64,000 nt of DNA from an uncultured Pelagibacteraceae bacterium (GCA_902555585.1 CACDSY010000001.1:186001-250000); one strand, 5' to 3'. Numbered from the stretch's first letter, positions 1 through 8,200 are shown. Program-made: numbers and translations. Notes: generated by a model not told the origin, from the sequence alone.

Positions 1-585
1 ACCCACAAAAAATCAAAATTTTCCAAAACAAGAGTAGTAGGAACTTATCGTTTACTTAAGCAATCTGTTGCGGAAAAAAAATCAGGTTTTTATAGTTGTG
101 ATGAATTTAATTTAGATAATTTACTAAATTCTGGAGTTTACGACAATATGCTAGAATTAAGTCGATCATGTATATCTTATAAATTTAGAAATAAAAATGT
201 TCTTAAATTAATGTGGAAAGAAATATATAATTATATTAACAGAAATAATATAGATGCTTTGTTTGGTACGGCCAGTTTCTTAAGTACTAATATTAACAAG
301 ATTGAAGATCAATTGATATATCTTAACAATTATCATAAAATGTCAGGCAACATCACAGTCAGTGCTTTACCAAAATGTAGACTAAATATTGATTATCAAA
401 AAAACATTAATGTGAATATTAAATTAATTTCAAAATTACCAACTTTAATTAAAGCTTATATAAAGTTTAAAGCTTCTATTGGGACAGGTGCAGTAATTGA
501 TAATAAATTTAAGACAACTGATGTTTTTGTTTTTTTACCAATTGAAAAAATAAATAAAGAATATGTTAATAAAATTTTAGACTAA
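1..585 (+). CDS. olsB: OlsB-type L-ornithine N-acyltransferase, 5' end outside window
   Basis: The reading frame is open from base 1, so the gene starts upstream and only the C-terminal 194 residues are present. The motif VVGTYRLL (residues 12-19 of the visible part) is the signature of the GNAT-like acyltransferases that move a 3-hydroxyacyl group from acyl carrier protein to ornithine, giving lyso-ornithine lipid. FGTASF further on also fits the family. Its stop codon overlaps the start of the next gene (TAATG), an OlsA-like acyltransferase, which gives the usual olsBA pairing. Together they would make ornithine lipids at the inner membrane, phosphorus-free lipids often used when phosphate is short. 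An ATG at base 148 is internal and is not the start. Confidence 0.8.
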   Translation, partial: THKKSKFSKTRVVGTYRLLKQSVAEKKSGFYSCDEFNLDNLLNSGVYDNMLELSRSCISYKFRNKNVLKLMWKEIYNYINRNNIDALFGTASFLSTNINKIEDQLIYLNNYHKMSGNITVSALPKCRLNIDYQKNINVNIKLISKLPTLIKAYIKFKASIGTGAVIDNKFKTTDVFVFLPIEKINKEYVNKILD

Positions 586-1322
586 TGCAGCAAATTTTAG
601 AGAAAATTTCAAAAATTGATGAAATCAAATCTATATATAAAGTTAATTATGAAGAGTTAAAACAGTCAAAGAATTTTTGGAAAAAAACTTTAGATATTTT
701 TAACATTAATTACATTGCAGAAAATGTTGCCAATATACCTAAAGAAGGATCAAGTATAATAGTTGCAAATCATCCATTTGGATTATTAGATGGACTTATA
801 ATTTGTTCAATAATTTGTGATATCCGACAGGATTATAAAATTTTAATTAACGAAGAACTTTCACAAATTGATCAAATAAGAGAGTACTTATTGCCAATTA
901 AATTTTCAAAATTTACAGAGGATATAAAAAAAAATATCATTTCTAAAAAGAAGGCAATTGAACACTTAAATGCAAATGGAATTTTAATAACTTTTCCTTC
1001 AGGAGAAGTTGCTACATCCTCTTTTATTTTTAATGAGGCTAATGAAAGAAGATGGAAACCATTAATTGGATCTATAATTAATAAAACCAAGGCGGAAATT
1101 ATTCCTGTACGTTTTTTTGGTAAGAATAGCTTATTCTTTCAGACAGTAGGCTTTATAAATAATAATTTAAGAAGAATTTTATTTATAAGAGAATTAATAA
1201 ATAAAAAAAATCGAACATATAAGCTTAGTATTGGTGAAAAAATCTCCTCGCTACAAAAAGAAAAATTAAATAATAAACAAATTGTTGATAAACTTAGATC
1301 TATAGTTTTAAATATTAACTAG
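585..1322 (+). CDS. olsA: OlsA/PlsC-like 1-acyl-glycerol-3-phosphate or lyso-ornithine lipid O-acyltransferase
   Basis: The protein has 245 residues. NHPFGLLDG (about residues 59-67) is the catalytic NHxxxxD box of the PlsC acyltransferase family, and FPSGEVA (about residues 137-143) is the substrate-binding FPEG-type block. The start ATG overlaps the stop of the olsB-like gene by one base, so translation is probably coupled. From this context the likely reaction is transfer of a second acyl chain onto lyso-ornithine lipid at the inner membrane. The family also contains phosphatidic acid synthases, and the sequence alone cannot separate the two activities. The N-terminal 50 residues before the catalytic box carry no recognisable domain. 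Confidence 0.75.
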   Translation: MQQILEKISKIDEIKSIYKVNYEELKQSKNFWKKTLDIFNINYIAENVANIPKEGSSIIVANHPFGLLDGLIICSIICDIRQDYKILINEELSQIDQIREYLLPIKFSKFTEDIKKNIISKKKAIEHLNANGILITFPSGEVATSSFIFNEANERRWKPLIGSIINKTKAEIIPVRFFGKNSLFFQTVGFINNNLRRILFIRELINKKNRTYKLSIGEKISSLQKEKLNNKQIVDKLRSIVLNIN

Positions 1323-1389
1323 TAGACATGAAACTTTTCGACATGTAAATGTTTTGTAGTGTCGGCATTGCTTTTCCCTTTCTTTTTTG

Positions 1390-1418
1390 TCTCGAAGTGT
1401 GTCGTGAGTGTGTCGAGA
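1390..1418. repeat. Short direct and inverted repeat in a non-coding gap
   Basis: Within the gap 1323-1484, the 9-base word AGTGTGTCG occurs twice (1396-1404 and 1407-1415). The pair is bracketed by the inverted arms TCTCGA (1390-1395) and TCGAGA (1413-1418). There is no credible ORF on either strand here. The gap lies between two convergent genes, so it cannot be a shared promoter. It may be part of a small RNA or a 3' element. Confidence 0.45.
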
Positions 1419-1450
1419 TTTTATTAAAACTTTACATGAAAGTTTATGGC

Positions 1451-1466
1451 GGGGGCTAACGCCCCC
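1451..1466. terminator. GC-rich hairpin between convergent genes
   Basis: A perfect 6-bp stem GGGGGC / GCCCCC with loop TAAC lies 19 bases downstream of the beta-propeller stop codon and 128 bases after the olsA stop. It is strikingly GC-rich for this genome. No uridine tract follows on either strand, so it may be a transcript-end or stability element rather than a textbook intrinsic terminator. Confidence 0.5.
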
Positions 1467-1484
1467 ACAAGCTTAATTAAGTTG

Positions 1485-2735
1485 TTAATCTAAGCTATAA
1501 ATTGTAACTGATCTTTCTTTATCAACTTCGTTAGCACTTATAAACAAGTTCCGTTGTGGAATAGCAACCAAACCTTCTGGTCCAATACCCGTTGGTAAAA
1601 TAGAAACTAATTCTGGGTTTTTCAAATCGTTTGCTTTATAAACGCCGATAGCATTTGCTCTTTCAGCACCAACAAAGATATAACGTGTATCACCATATAT
1701 TGCTACTTCAACTGACTCTGGTTCTACACCTTTTTTCTCTGCACGTTTTTCTGGCCAGTAACCTGCTGAAGCGAGTGCTCTTTCATATGACGAACCTGAC
1801 TCGTATACCACTGCACCATTTTTATTGAAGATTGTCCATCCACGACTACCACCACGTTTTGCTTGACCTGGTGCTTCATGTTTATAGTCACCTTCATTTG
1901 CAGTTGCAAAATGATCATCGTCAATCCACTTAACTGCGTCTGGTTCTCTACGAACATTCTCAATGGTATCAACCATCTTTAGTTCACCATCTTTTTTGTT
2001 ATCAATACCTACTAATGTTACTAGTCCTGCATCAAACTCTGAAATTACTTTTCCACTTCGATCAATAACCGCCATCCAGTTATTCTCTTGCATAGTAACA
2101 ACTATTTCACCTAAATTGTTGATATCAACAAACTCAGGCTCTGGATCGTTAGGAGCAATAGTTGAAAAACCAACTAGGTCCGCTTTAGTAACACTGTTAT
2201 CAGCTAAATTAACAATTGCCACAAAACCCCCTGGAAGTTGTGGAATTTTTTCATCATTGATATCTTCGTTACGCTCATTTTCAATAGCGACTGCCACAAA
2301 AGTTCCATCTGGACTAACTGCAACCGAGTCTGGTTGTCCGCCTAATTCAACTTTTGTAACTTCTTTTCCTGAGGCAAGATCAACAACTAATAAGTGACCA
2401 CTTGGTTCTACATAGTTTGGAGAAGTATTAATACCTACAAATGCTTGTCCATTTTTGATTGCAACACTAGTTGGTTCACCACCCAAATCCATTGAGCCTA
2501 ATGGTTTCGGATTTGCTGGATCAGTAATATCAATCATGCCTAATGCGTTTGCAGGGCTATCGCTATATACCAGTTTCATGCCATCTGCTGTTGCCGCAAT
2601 TATTTCTGCTGATGTTTCTTCTGCACTAGGGTTATTTGCTGGTGTTCCAAATTTCCCAATTTCTTTAAAATCTGCATTTACTGTGCTAACAAATGCGGTC
2701 GAAGCCAGAAGACCTGCTAAGATAAATTTTATCAT
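1485..2735 (-). CDS. Secreted beta-propeller protein (choice-of-anchor I / phytase-like repeat type)
   Basis: The protein has 416 residues and begins with a clear Sec signal peptide ending in an AxA-like site (about residues 1-21). The rest consists of propeller-blade repeats: phrases such as MIDITDPANP, LVVDLASGKEV, VAVSPDG and FVAIVNL recur with the spacing of YVTN/choice-of-anchor I proteins. It is probably periplasmic or exported. The specific activity is unknown; relatives include domains seen beside phosphatases and esterases, but no catalytic residues can be assigned here. The start is supported by AAGGAA about 7 bases upstream of the ATG. Residues are rich in Asp, Glu and Asn, as in calcium-binding propellers. 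The gene lies just downstream of the DUF1501/DUF1800 pair on the same strand. Confidence 0.7.
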   Translation of the reverse strand: MIKFILAGLLASTAFVSTVNADFKEIGKFGTPANNPSAEETSAEIIAATADGMKLVYSDSPANALGMIDITDPANPKPLGSMDLGGEPTSVAIKNGQAFVGINTSPNYVEPSGHLLVVDLASGKEVTKVELGGQPDSVAVSPDGTFVAVAIENERNEDINDEKIPQLPGGFVAIVNLADNSVTKADLVGFSTIAPNDPEPEFVDINNLGEIVVTMQENNWMAVIDRSGKVISEFDAGLVTLVGIDNKKDGELKMVDTIENVRREPDAVKWIDDDHFATANEGDYKHEAPGQAKRGGSRGWTIFNKNGAVVYESGSSYERALASAGYWPEKRAEKKGVEPESVEVAIYGDTRYIFVGAERANAIGVYKANDLKNPELVSILPTGIGPEGLVAIPQRNLFISANEVDKERSVTIYSLD

Positions 2736-2817
2736 TATATATTCCTTTTTTGATTTTCTGTAAAGTTATCTAAATAATATGAAAAATTTGTAACAGTTTA
2801 ATTAAAATTATATTTTA

Positions 2818-3975
2818 TTAAGTTCTAAATAATTTGTCAGATAAATTTTGTAGTTTATCTCCCCAGAAAACTTCTTTTTGAATTCTTTTAAAGTCTATAT
2901 CAAAAACTGTAGACATAGCTGATGCATAGACAGATCTAGCATCAATTGTTGAATTTAAATCTCTTCCTTCAAATAATTCTTTTCGCTTAAGTCCTGGCCA
3001 GTCTGTATAAACTTGAGATTTTTTTAAAAGACCACCTGCCATAAAAATTGCAGATCCATAGCCATGCTCTGTTCCACGACCTCCATTTTGTTTAATTGTT
3101 CTTCCAAATTCTGTTAGGGTTAAAACCAAAGTATTTTCTATCTCTGATCCTAGACCTTTCTCTAAACTTTTAAAAATTGAATCCATTTCAATCAAACTAT
3201 CTGAGTGTGAACCATTCACTCCACCCTGAGCAGCATGCGTATCAAATCCATCAACTTCAAAAACTGCAACTCTAGGACCATTTATTTTTTTTAGTTCTAA
3301 ACCTGCTTTATAGGCTAAAGATGAATTCTTTCTAGACATAGAGGTGCCTCCATTATTCATCATAGATCTGTTAACAATTATCTCCATCATATTTGCTAAG
3401 TCATGTTCAGATTTATCTGCATAAACTGATTTCAAAAGTTGTAAAAGTTCTGTTCTTGGAAGTCTTTTTTTTGATGGATAAAAATTATCATTACTTGGAA
3501 TACCTCTTAGAAGTAAAGGCATTGGCAAAGCCAATGCAAGACCATCACCTTTTAATTCTGCTAATTTCATTCCTCTTCCTAACCAACCAGTTTTTATAGA
3601 GTAAGGTATATGGCCTCCTGTCTCCATTAAGTTTTGTCCATCAAAATGGGATCTCTTAGTATAAGGTATATTTGTTGCATGAACTATTGCTCCAAGATTA
3701 TTTTGCCACAAATTATGAAAATTCTTTAGTTTGGGATGAAGTGCGAAATCAGAATTTAACTTTATTGTTTCATCTAAGATCAAATCTTTTCTTTTCTTTT
3801 CAAAATTTTTGTCACCAATTATTGGAACTGCGCATAAACCATCCATTCCACCTCTTAACATTATTACTACAAGATTTTTTTTCTTTACCGTATTTGCCAA
3901 AACTGGAAAATTAAAACCAGCTAAAAATAATGTAGTGGCTGACCCTTTTAAAAAATTTCTTCTTGATATCTTCAT
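2818..3975 (-). CDS. DUF1501 family protein with Tat signal
   Basis: The protein has 385 residues. It starts with a twin-arginine export signal, SRRNFLKG (about residues 4-11), followed by a hydrophobic segment. The body matches the DUF1501 family, related to the alkaline phosphatase/sulfatase fold: MLRGGMDGL near the N terminus, TNIPYTKRSHFDGQ, EVDGFDTHA and the block LTEFGRTIKQNGGRGTEHG. Its start overlaps the stop of the DUF1800 gene by 4 bases (ATGA), so the two are translationally coupled. These genes travel as a pair across bacteria; their biochemical function is unknown. The Tat signal implies folding, perhaps with a metal, before export to the periplasm. Confidence 0.85.
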   Translation of the reverse strand: MKISRRNFLKGSATTLFLAGFNFPVLANTVKKKNLVVIMLRGGMDGLCAVPIIGDKNFEKKRKDLILDETIKLNSDFALHPKLKNFHNLWQNNLGAIVHATNIPYTKRSHFDGQNLMETGGHIPYSIKTGWLGRGMKLAELKGDGLALALPMPLLLRGIPSNDNFYPSKKRLPRTELLQLLKSVYADKSEHDLANMMEIIVNRSMMNNGGTSMSRKNSSLAYKAGLELKKINGPRVAVFEVDGFDTHAAQGGVNGSHSDSLIEMDSIFKSLEKGLGSEIENTLVLTLTEFGRTIKQNGGRGTEHGYGSAIFMAGGLLKKSQVYTDWPGLKRKELFEGRDLNSTIDARSVYASAMSTVFDIDFKRIQKEVFWGDKLQNLSDKLFRT

Positions 3976-5399
3976 GATTTAAGCGTCTCCGGTAAATTAA
4001 ATAAAATTACATGTTTATGAACAAGCTCTCTATGCTGATCTATAATTTTTAAAATTTCACCTGGATTATCATAATTTTTTTCAATCATTTCCTCATAAAA
4101 TTCAGATGTCTGCGATTTACCTGACTTTTTATAATAAGCCTCTCTCGCATATACTAATCTTCTGATAAGTAATTCTGGTGACATCCAATCCTCTGAAATA
4201 TCTGACCATCCATTTGGTTGTTTTGCTAAATAAGGATGTTGTCCAAGCTCATCCATTAAATATTCTAAAGCTCTTTGATCCTTAATGGGTTTATTTCCAA
4301 GTTTATAAAGATCCATAAACGCAGGGGATGGAATTAAATCAACATCAGCCATTTTACTCATTTGCAATAGCCAGTTTTCTGGATTCTGAAATTTATTGTA
4401 TTTATCAGAATAATTGAAAGCAACTTCTATTGCGGCTTTGTGAACCTCTGGCAAAAAACCATCTGATTTTTCCCAAGCTTTAATAATTGGTTCCATCATT
4501 TCTTTAGTTGGGTTATCTGTGATTAAATATCTACAGAGCTTCATTGCAATAAATTTTCTACAGGAAGGATGATTAACAAGATCTGTAATTGCAACTGATA
4601 AACTTTTTCTTCCTCTTTTATATTTTTTACCTAAAACTATTTTAGTACCAGGCTCATGTGCATCAGGGTTGAAATGGACATCACCTGTCTCTAATCTTTT
4701 CTTTCCCCACTTAGGTCTCCATCCACTCATTACGTAGGCCATTTGAATTATATCTTCTTGTGTGTATCCACAATCTGGAGACACAGTGTGAAGTTCTAGA
4801 AGTTCCCGTGCATGGTTTTCATTTACACCTTTTATCTTTCCCTTCTCTCTTGCCCATTGAGCTTCTTGGCTCTTGGGTCCTACGTTCTGGTCATTATCTA
4901 GATGATGTATCATTGACCAACCGATGGTTGCTTCTTGGGCCATTTTTTCATAATTTTGATTCATGTTAGCTCTAATTACCTCTCTTTGGTAAGCACCAGT
5001 TGTATACTGTGCTAAAAAATCTTTTTCACTGATTGCGAAATGATTACCCCAAAAATACCAAAGTTTTGCTAAAACTGGTGTTGCACTTTTTAATGCTTCA
5101 GAATACCTAATACAAAGTTCAATGTTCCACCAAAATTTTTGTCCAGTTGCATGTCTTAACTTATTTTTTTCTCTTTTGTAACCTTCTTTATCATTTTTAA
5201 ATTTTTTTCTTAATACTTTTCTGTCTCCATAAACATAATCTCTATAATATTTTCTTAGTTCTTTCTCTGGTAAGATTTTACCCTTCCAAGAAAATTCAGG
5301 AATGTCGTTCAATTGATTTATTGCCCATTTTAATGGGTCAGAAGGTATTTTATCGTCTGGTCCAAGTCCAAATGCTACTTTACGATAAAAATTTTTCAT
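3972..5399 (-). CDS. DUF1800 family protein
   Basis: The protein has 475 residues and matches the DUF1800 family in order: the N-terminal TGQKFWWN / LAKLWYFWGNHFAI block, MIHHLDNDQN, the conserved NHARELLELHT (about residues 195-205), QMAYVMSGW, FNPDAHEPG and a C-terminal GQHPYLAKQPNGW. Family members almost always precede a DUF1501 partner, as here, with a 4-base ATGA overlap. There is no obvious signal peptide, although the DUF1501 partner has a Tat signal; it may be exported with its partner or act in the cytoplasm. The function of the family is unknown. It ends the cluster upstream; the next gene upstream is a glycosyltransferase 18 bases away on the same strand. Confidence 0.85.
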   Translation of the reverse strand: MKNFYRKVAFGLGPDDKIPSDPLKWAINQLNDIPEFSWKGKILPEKELRKYYRDYVYGDRKVLRKKFKNDKEGYKREKNKLRHATGQKFWWNIELCIRYSEALKSATPVLAKLWYFWGNHFAISEKDFLAQYTTGAYQREVIRANMNQNYEKMAQEATIGWSMIHHLDNDQNVGPKSQEAQWAREKGKIKGVNENHARELLELHTVSPDCGYTQEDIIQMAYVMSGWRPKWGKKRLETGDVHFNPDAHEPGTKIVLGKKYKRGRKSLSVAITDLVNHPSCRKFIAMKLCRYLITDNPTKEMMEPIIKAWEKSDGFLPEVHKAAIEVAFNYSDKYNKFQNPENWLLQMSKMADVDLIPSPAFMDLYKLGNKPIKDQRALEYLMDELGQHPYLAKQPNGWSDISEDWMSPELLIRRLVYAREAYYKKSGKSQTSEFYEEMIEKNYDNPGEILKIIDQHRELVHKHVILFNLPETLKS

Positions 5400-5417
5400 A
5401 AATTATTTTAAAATATA

Positions 5418-6287
5418 CTATTTTAAAATGTCAATATCTGAAATGTTTGTTAAAGAATTATTAAACTCATTCATATTTTCTCTCCCTGATATTTTTAAAA
5501 TAACCAGACCAAATATAATGATTATAGCTAAAGGTATTGCTGTAATTACACTTATATATTCAGCAATTATTATTAAATATATTGCATAAAATGCTATCGA
5601 TCTAAAGATTACCCCAGTTTTAAACACAGCAATTATTGCCAAAGAGTGCTTTAGCAAATTTAAAAAACTCATCTTTGATGGACCAAAGTATCTTGATCCT
5701 CTTATTGAAGGAGATTTAATTAAGTTATTTTCTATTTTGGCTAAAGAACCAGAAAAACTACTCCAAGTTGCTTTTTCTTCTATTAATTTCTTTACAGTTG
5801 CTTTTGTAAGGCAAGTGAAGTTTCCAAATTTTATAAATTTTCCTGTAAAAGTATAAGTAATCATTTTATGTAAAAAGTAACAAATTTTAAAAATTAAACT
5901 TTCTGATCTTTTTACTCTTTCTCCAACAATACTTTGATTAGTATTATCTTTAATTTTTTCTACAAAGTTTCTTATCTCTTCAGGTCTGTCTTCTCCATCA
6001 CCATCCATAGGTATTACGTAATCAAAATCTTCATTTTCTGAAATATGTTTAAGCCCTGCCGCAATACAACGTGCATGTCCTTTATTATTTCTCATATTTA
6101 TTAATTTTAGTGATTTAATATTATTTAAATTTTCAGTTTTTAAAATTTTTTCATCAGTGGAAGCATCATTCACTACAATTACTGAAAATTCTACTTTAAG
6201 CTCAGAAATATTAATATCGATTTCTTCAATCAATTTTGATGCAGATTTAAAGTCATTAAAGACTGGAATTATAATTATTATTTTCAT
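5418..6287 (-). CDS. Family 2 glycosyltransferase, polyprenyl-phosphate sugar transferase type
   Basis: The protein has 289 residues. The GT-A nucleotide-sugar fold is evident: IIPVFNDF at the N terminus, VNDASTD (about residues 39-45), RNNKGHARCIAAGL, and the metal-binding PMDGDGEDRPEE (about residues 93-104). The C-terminal part has two hydrophobic segments (about residues 227-245 and 249-265), as in GtrB/ArnC/DPM1-type enzymes that load a sugar onto undecaprenyl phosphate. The start ATG overlaps the stop of a 41-codon membrane-peptide gene (TAATG), which itself overlaps a GT39 gene. The likely role is to make the lipid-linked sugar donor used by that GT39 protein. The sugar is not predictable. 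Confidence 0.75.
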   Translation of the reverse strand: MKIIIIIPVFNDFKSASKLIEEIDINISELKVEFSVIVVNDASTDEKILKTENLNNIKSLKLINMRNNKGHARCIAAGLKHISENEDFDYVIPMDGDGEDRPEEIRNFVEKIKDNTNQSIVGERVKRSESLIFKICYFLHKMITYTFTGKFIKFGNFTCLTKATVKKLIEEKATWSSFSGSLAKIENNLIKSPSIRGSRYFGPSKMSFLNLLKHSLAIIAVFKTGVIFRSIAFYAIYLIIIAEYISVITAIPLAIIIIFGLVILKISGRENMNEFNNSLTNISDIDILK

Positions 6288-6412
6288 TAACTTACTGAGC
6301 CTATCAGTCTAAATAGAGAAGCAAAAAATCCATAACCCGAGAGTTCAATTAAAACAACAATTCCGATAATGAATAAAAGTCTCTTGTTCTTTTGGTTTAA
6401 TTGAAATTTCAT
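6287..6412 (-). CDS. 41-residue single-span membrane peptide between two glycosyltransferases
   Basis: The frame starts with ATG at 6412 and ends with TAA at 6289-6287: 41 codons. The N terminus is polar and basic (MKFQLNQKNKR), followed by one hydrophobic helix (about residues 12-33) and a short tail ending in RLIGSVS. Support comes from its fit: its start overlaps the GT39 stop as ATGA and its stop overlaps the GT2 start as TAATG, so it fills the gap exactly. I do not recognise a family. It is too short for a GtrA-type flippase (about 120 residues, four spans). It could be a small subunit or membrane adaptor of the glycosyltransferase module; that role is inference. Confidence 0.65.
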   Translation of the reverse strand: MKFQLNQKNKRLLFIIGIVVLIELSGYGFFASLFRLIGSVS

Positions 6413-7704
6413 TTATATGTTAAACATTTCATATCTTTGTTGCACAATTGGACTTCAGTTGAAGTATAAATCCATTTTGGTCTATCTATGAGATGATAAG
6501 ATATATTTCCTGCAATCCATTCGTCACCTTTAATATATTCCATTTTTCCAAGATCCTCACCTTTAGTTTCATAAAAAACTTTAGCCTGCTTAGCTAAATT
6601 TTTGCCATCAAAATCAGTTCTTTTATCCGTTTGAGTAATTGAAATATAAGAGTACAAAATCGGAGATAGTAGGAATAATACTAAGAAGACAGGAGTAAAA
6701 GCTCTCATTTTTTCAAAATTAATTTCTGATTTTAAAATATAAACAAATAACAAGCCAAAGCTTATATAAAATGGCGTCATCCACATAGTTCTAATCTTTA
6801 CACCCATAGTAAATGATGTAAGAAAAATAAAAAAAATTGGAATTAAATTAATTGAAAATAAAAACAAAAGCTTTTCGTCATTTAAATTAATATTTATTTT
6901 AAATTTTTTAACTAAAACAAAAATCATTAGTAAAAACGGCAATAATACACCAATTTGCTTACCTAAAAATATCGTAGGATGTTTTATGTGGTTTAAAATA
7001 CTTGCTTCCTCTGACCCAGTTCTGAGAAGTCCATAAGTAATGGTTACAAAATCATTCTCAGTTAACCAAATAATGTGTGGTAATAAAATTATAATAAAAG
7101 GAACGAAAGAAACAAGACACTTTAAATTTAGTCTTTTGGTATAAATCATGTAAATTAAAAGTACATCTATTGCTAAACCTAAATAGATAAATAAATATTT
7201 AGATAGAAACCCCAGTCCAGCAAATAAACCGAGTAATAACCAATCTAACATTTTATTATTCTTAATTCCCCTCCATAAGTAAAAAACTGATAGAGACCAA
7301 AAAGGAATTAAACAAACATTTACATTAAATTCAGGTGTAGTGAAGTTATAGAAATATATTCCCTCTAATAACAAAACCGATAATAAACAATAAATTTTGT
7401 TATCAAAAAAATCTTTAGCTAATTTAAAAACTACAAGGAATGAGATTACGATACAGATTTGACTTAGCAAATAATAAGCCCAGTCTTGAGGTCCAAAGAT
7501 TTGGTAAAATAATTCAGGTAAAAATGCACTCATTGGCGGATGCTTATTAAATCCCCAGTCTAAATTACTACCCCATGCTAAGGCCTCAATAGTATCAAGT
7601 GGTAAATTGTTATTTGTTAAACTTGGAACCAATGTCCAGATTAATAAGTGAGCTAAAACAAAAATATAAAATATATTATTAATATTCTTTTTATAAATGG
7701 CCAT
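6409..7704 (-). CDS. GT39/PMT-like membrane glycosyltransferase (ArnT family)
   Basis: The protein has 431 residues with about ten membrane segments. The first extracytoplasmic loop has the family pattern PLDTIEALAWGSNLDWGFNK followed by HPPM, containing the catalytic acidic residue near the end of TM1. These enzymes transfer sugar from a polyprenyl-phosphate carrier to lipid A, protein or other envelope acceptors on the periplasmic side. I start it at ATG 7704; a longer frame would use TTG at 7722. The stop overlaps the next small ORF (ATGA), and a GT2 follows, so donor synthesis and transfer look organised as one operon. The acceptor is unknown. Confidence 0.75.
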   Translation of the reverse strand: MAIYKKNINNIFYIFVLAHLLIWTLVPSLTNNNLPLDTIEALAWGSNLDWGFNKHPPMSAFLPELFYQIFGPQDWAYYLLSQICIVISFLVVFKLAKDFFDNKIYCLLSVLLLEGIYFYNFTTPEFNVNVCLIPFWSLSVFYLWRGIKNNKMLDWLLLGLFAGLGFLSKYLFIYLGLAIDVLLIYMIYTKRLNLKCLVSFVPFIIILLPHIIWLTENDFVTITYGLLRTGSEEASILNHIKHPTIFLGKQIGVLLPFLLMIFVLVKKFKININLNDEKLLFLFSINLIPIFFIFLTSFTMGVKIRTMWMTPFYISFGLLFVYILKSEINFEKMRAFTPVFLVLFLLSPILYSYISITQTDKRTDFDGKNLAKQAKVFYETKGEDLGKMEYIKGDEWIAGNISYHLIDRPKWIYTSTEVQLCNKDMKCLTYK

Positions 7705-7733
7705 TTTTATTAATTTATACAATTAATCCATTC

Positions 7734-7761
7734 TTGACACTCAATAAATGATGAATATATT
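7734..7761 (+). promoter_or_regulatory. Sigma70-type promoter for dksA
   Basis: TTGACA (7734-7739), a 16-base spacer, and TATATT (7756-7761). Transcription would start near 7768, which is inside the longest possible dksA frame but upstream of the ATG at 7784. It therefore decides the start codon of that gene. Based on consensus matching by eye only. Confidence 0.6.
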
Positions 7762-7783
7762 CACCGAATTCATAAATTTAGAC

Positions 7784-8200
7784 ATGGTAAAGATCTCTAA
7801 AAAATATATTCCAAAAGAAACTGAAAAATATATGTGTGCAAAACATCTTGCGTATTTCAAACAAAAATTAATGGAGTGGAAAAAAGATCTTAAGAGAACA
7901 AATAATGAAGCAATATTTAATGCTTCAATGGATGACAATAGTGCATCAGCAGATATTGTTGATCAAGCAAGCTCATACACTGAAAAAAATGTAGAAATGA
8001 GAGCAATTAATAGACAAATAAAATTAATTACTAAAATTGATGGTGCTTTAAAAAAAATTCAAGATGGAACTTATGGTTTCTGTGAGGAAACAGCAGAACC
8101 AATCGGTCTTAAAAGATTAATGGCAAGACCAGTTGCAACTTTATGTATAGCAGCACAAGAAAAACACGAAAAAGAAGAAAAAGTTTACGCTGATATTTAG
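7784..8200 (+). CDS. dksA: DksA/TraR family RNA polymerase-binding regulator
   Basis: The protein has 138 residues when started at ATG 7784; a 150-residue version from 7748 would begin upstream of the predicted transcription start. The N-terminal coiled coil carries DNSASADIVDQAS, holding the acidic tip residues of DksA-like proteins. The C-terminal block reads GFCEETAEPIGLKRLMARP followed by VATLCIAAQE. Of the four zinc cysteines of E. coli DksA only two remain (the CEET and LCIA positions), as is common in alphaproteobacterial variants. It should bind the secondary channel of RNA polymerase and adjust transcription, classically with ppGpp. It stands alone, divergent from the glycosyltransferase module and interlocked at its stop with the convergent GST gene. 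Confidence 0.85.
   Translation: MVKISKKYIPKETEKYMCAKHLAYFKQKLMEWKKDLKRTNNEAIFNASMDDNSASADIVDQASSYTEKNVEMRAINRQIKLITKIDGALKKIQDGTYGFCEETAEPIGLKRLMARPVATLCIAAQEKHEKEEKVYADI

Noticed and set aside
1323..1484. tmRNA or CRISPR-like element
   Set aside because: The tmRNA landmarks (acceptor half, TTCGAC arm, tag frame) are absent, and there is a single pair of 9-base words, not a repeat-spacer series.
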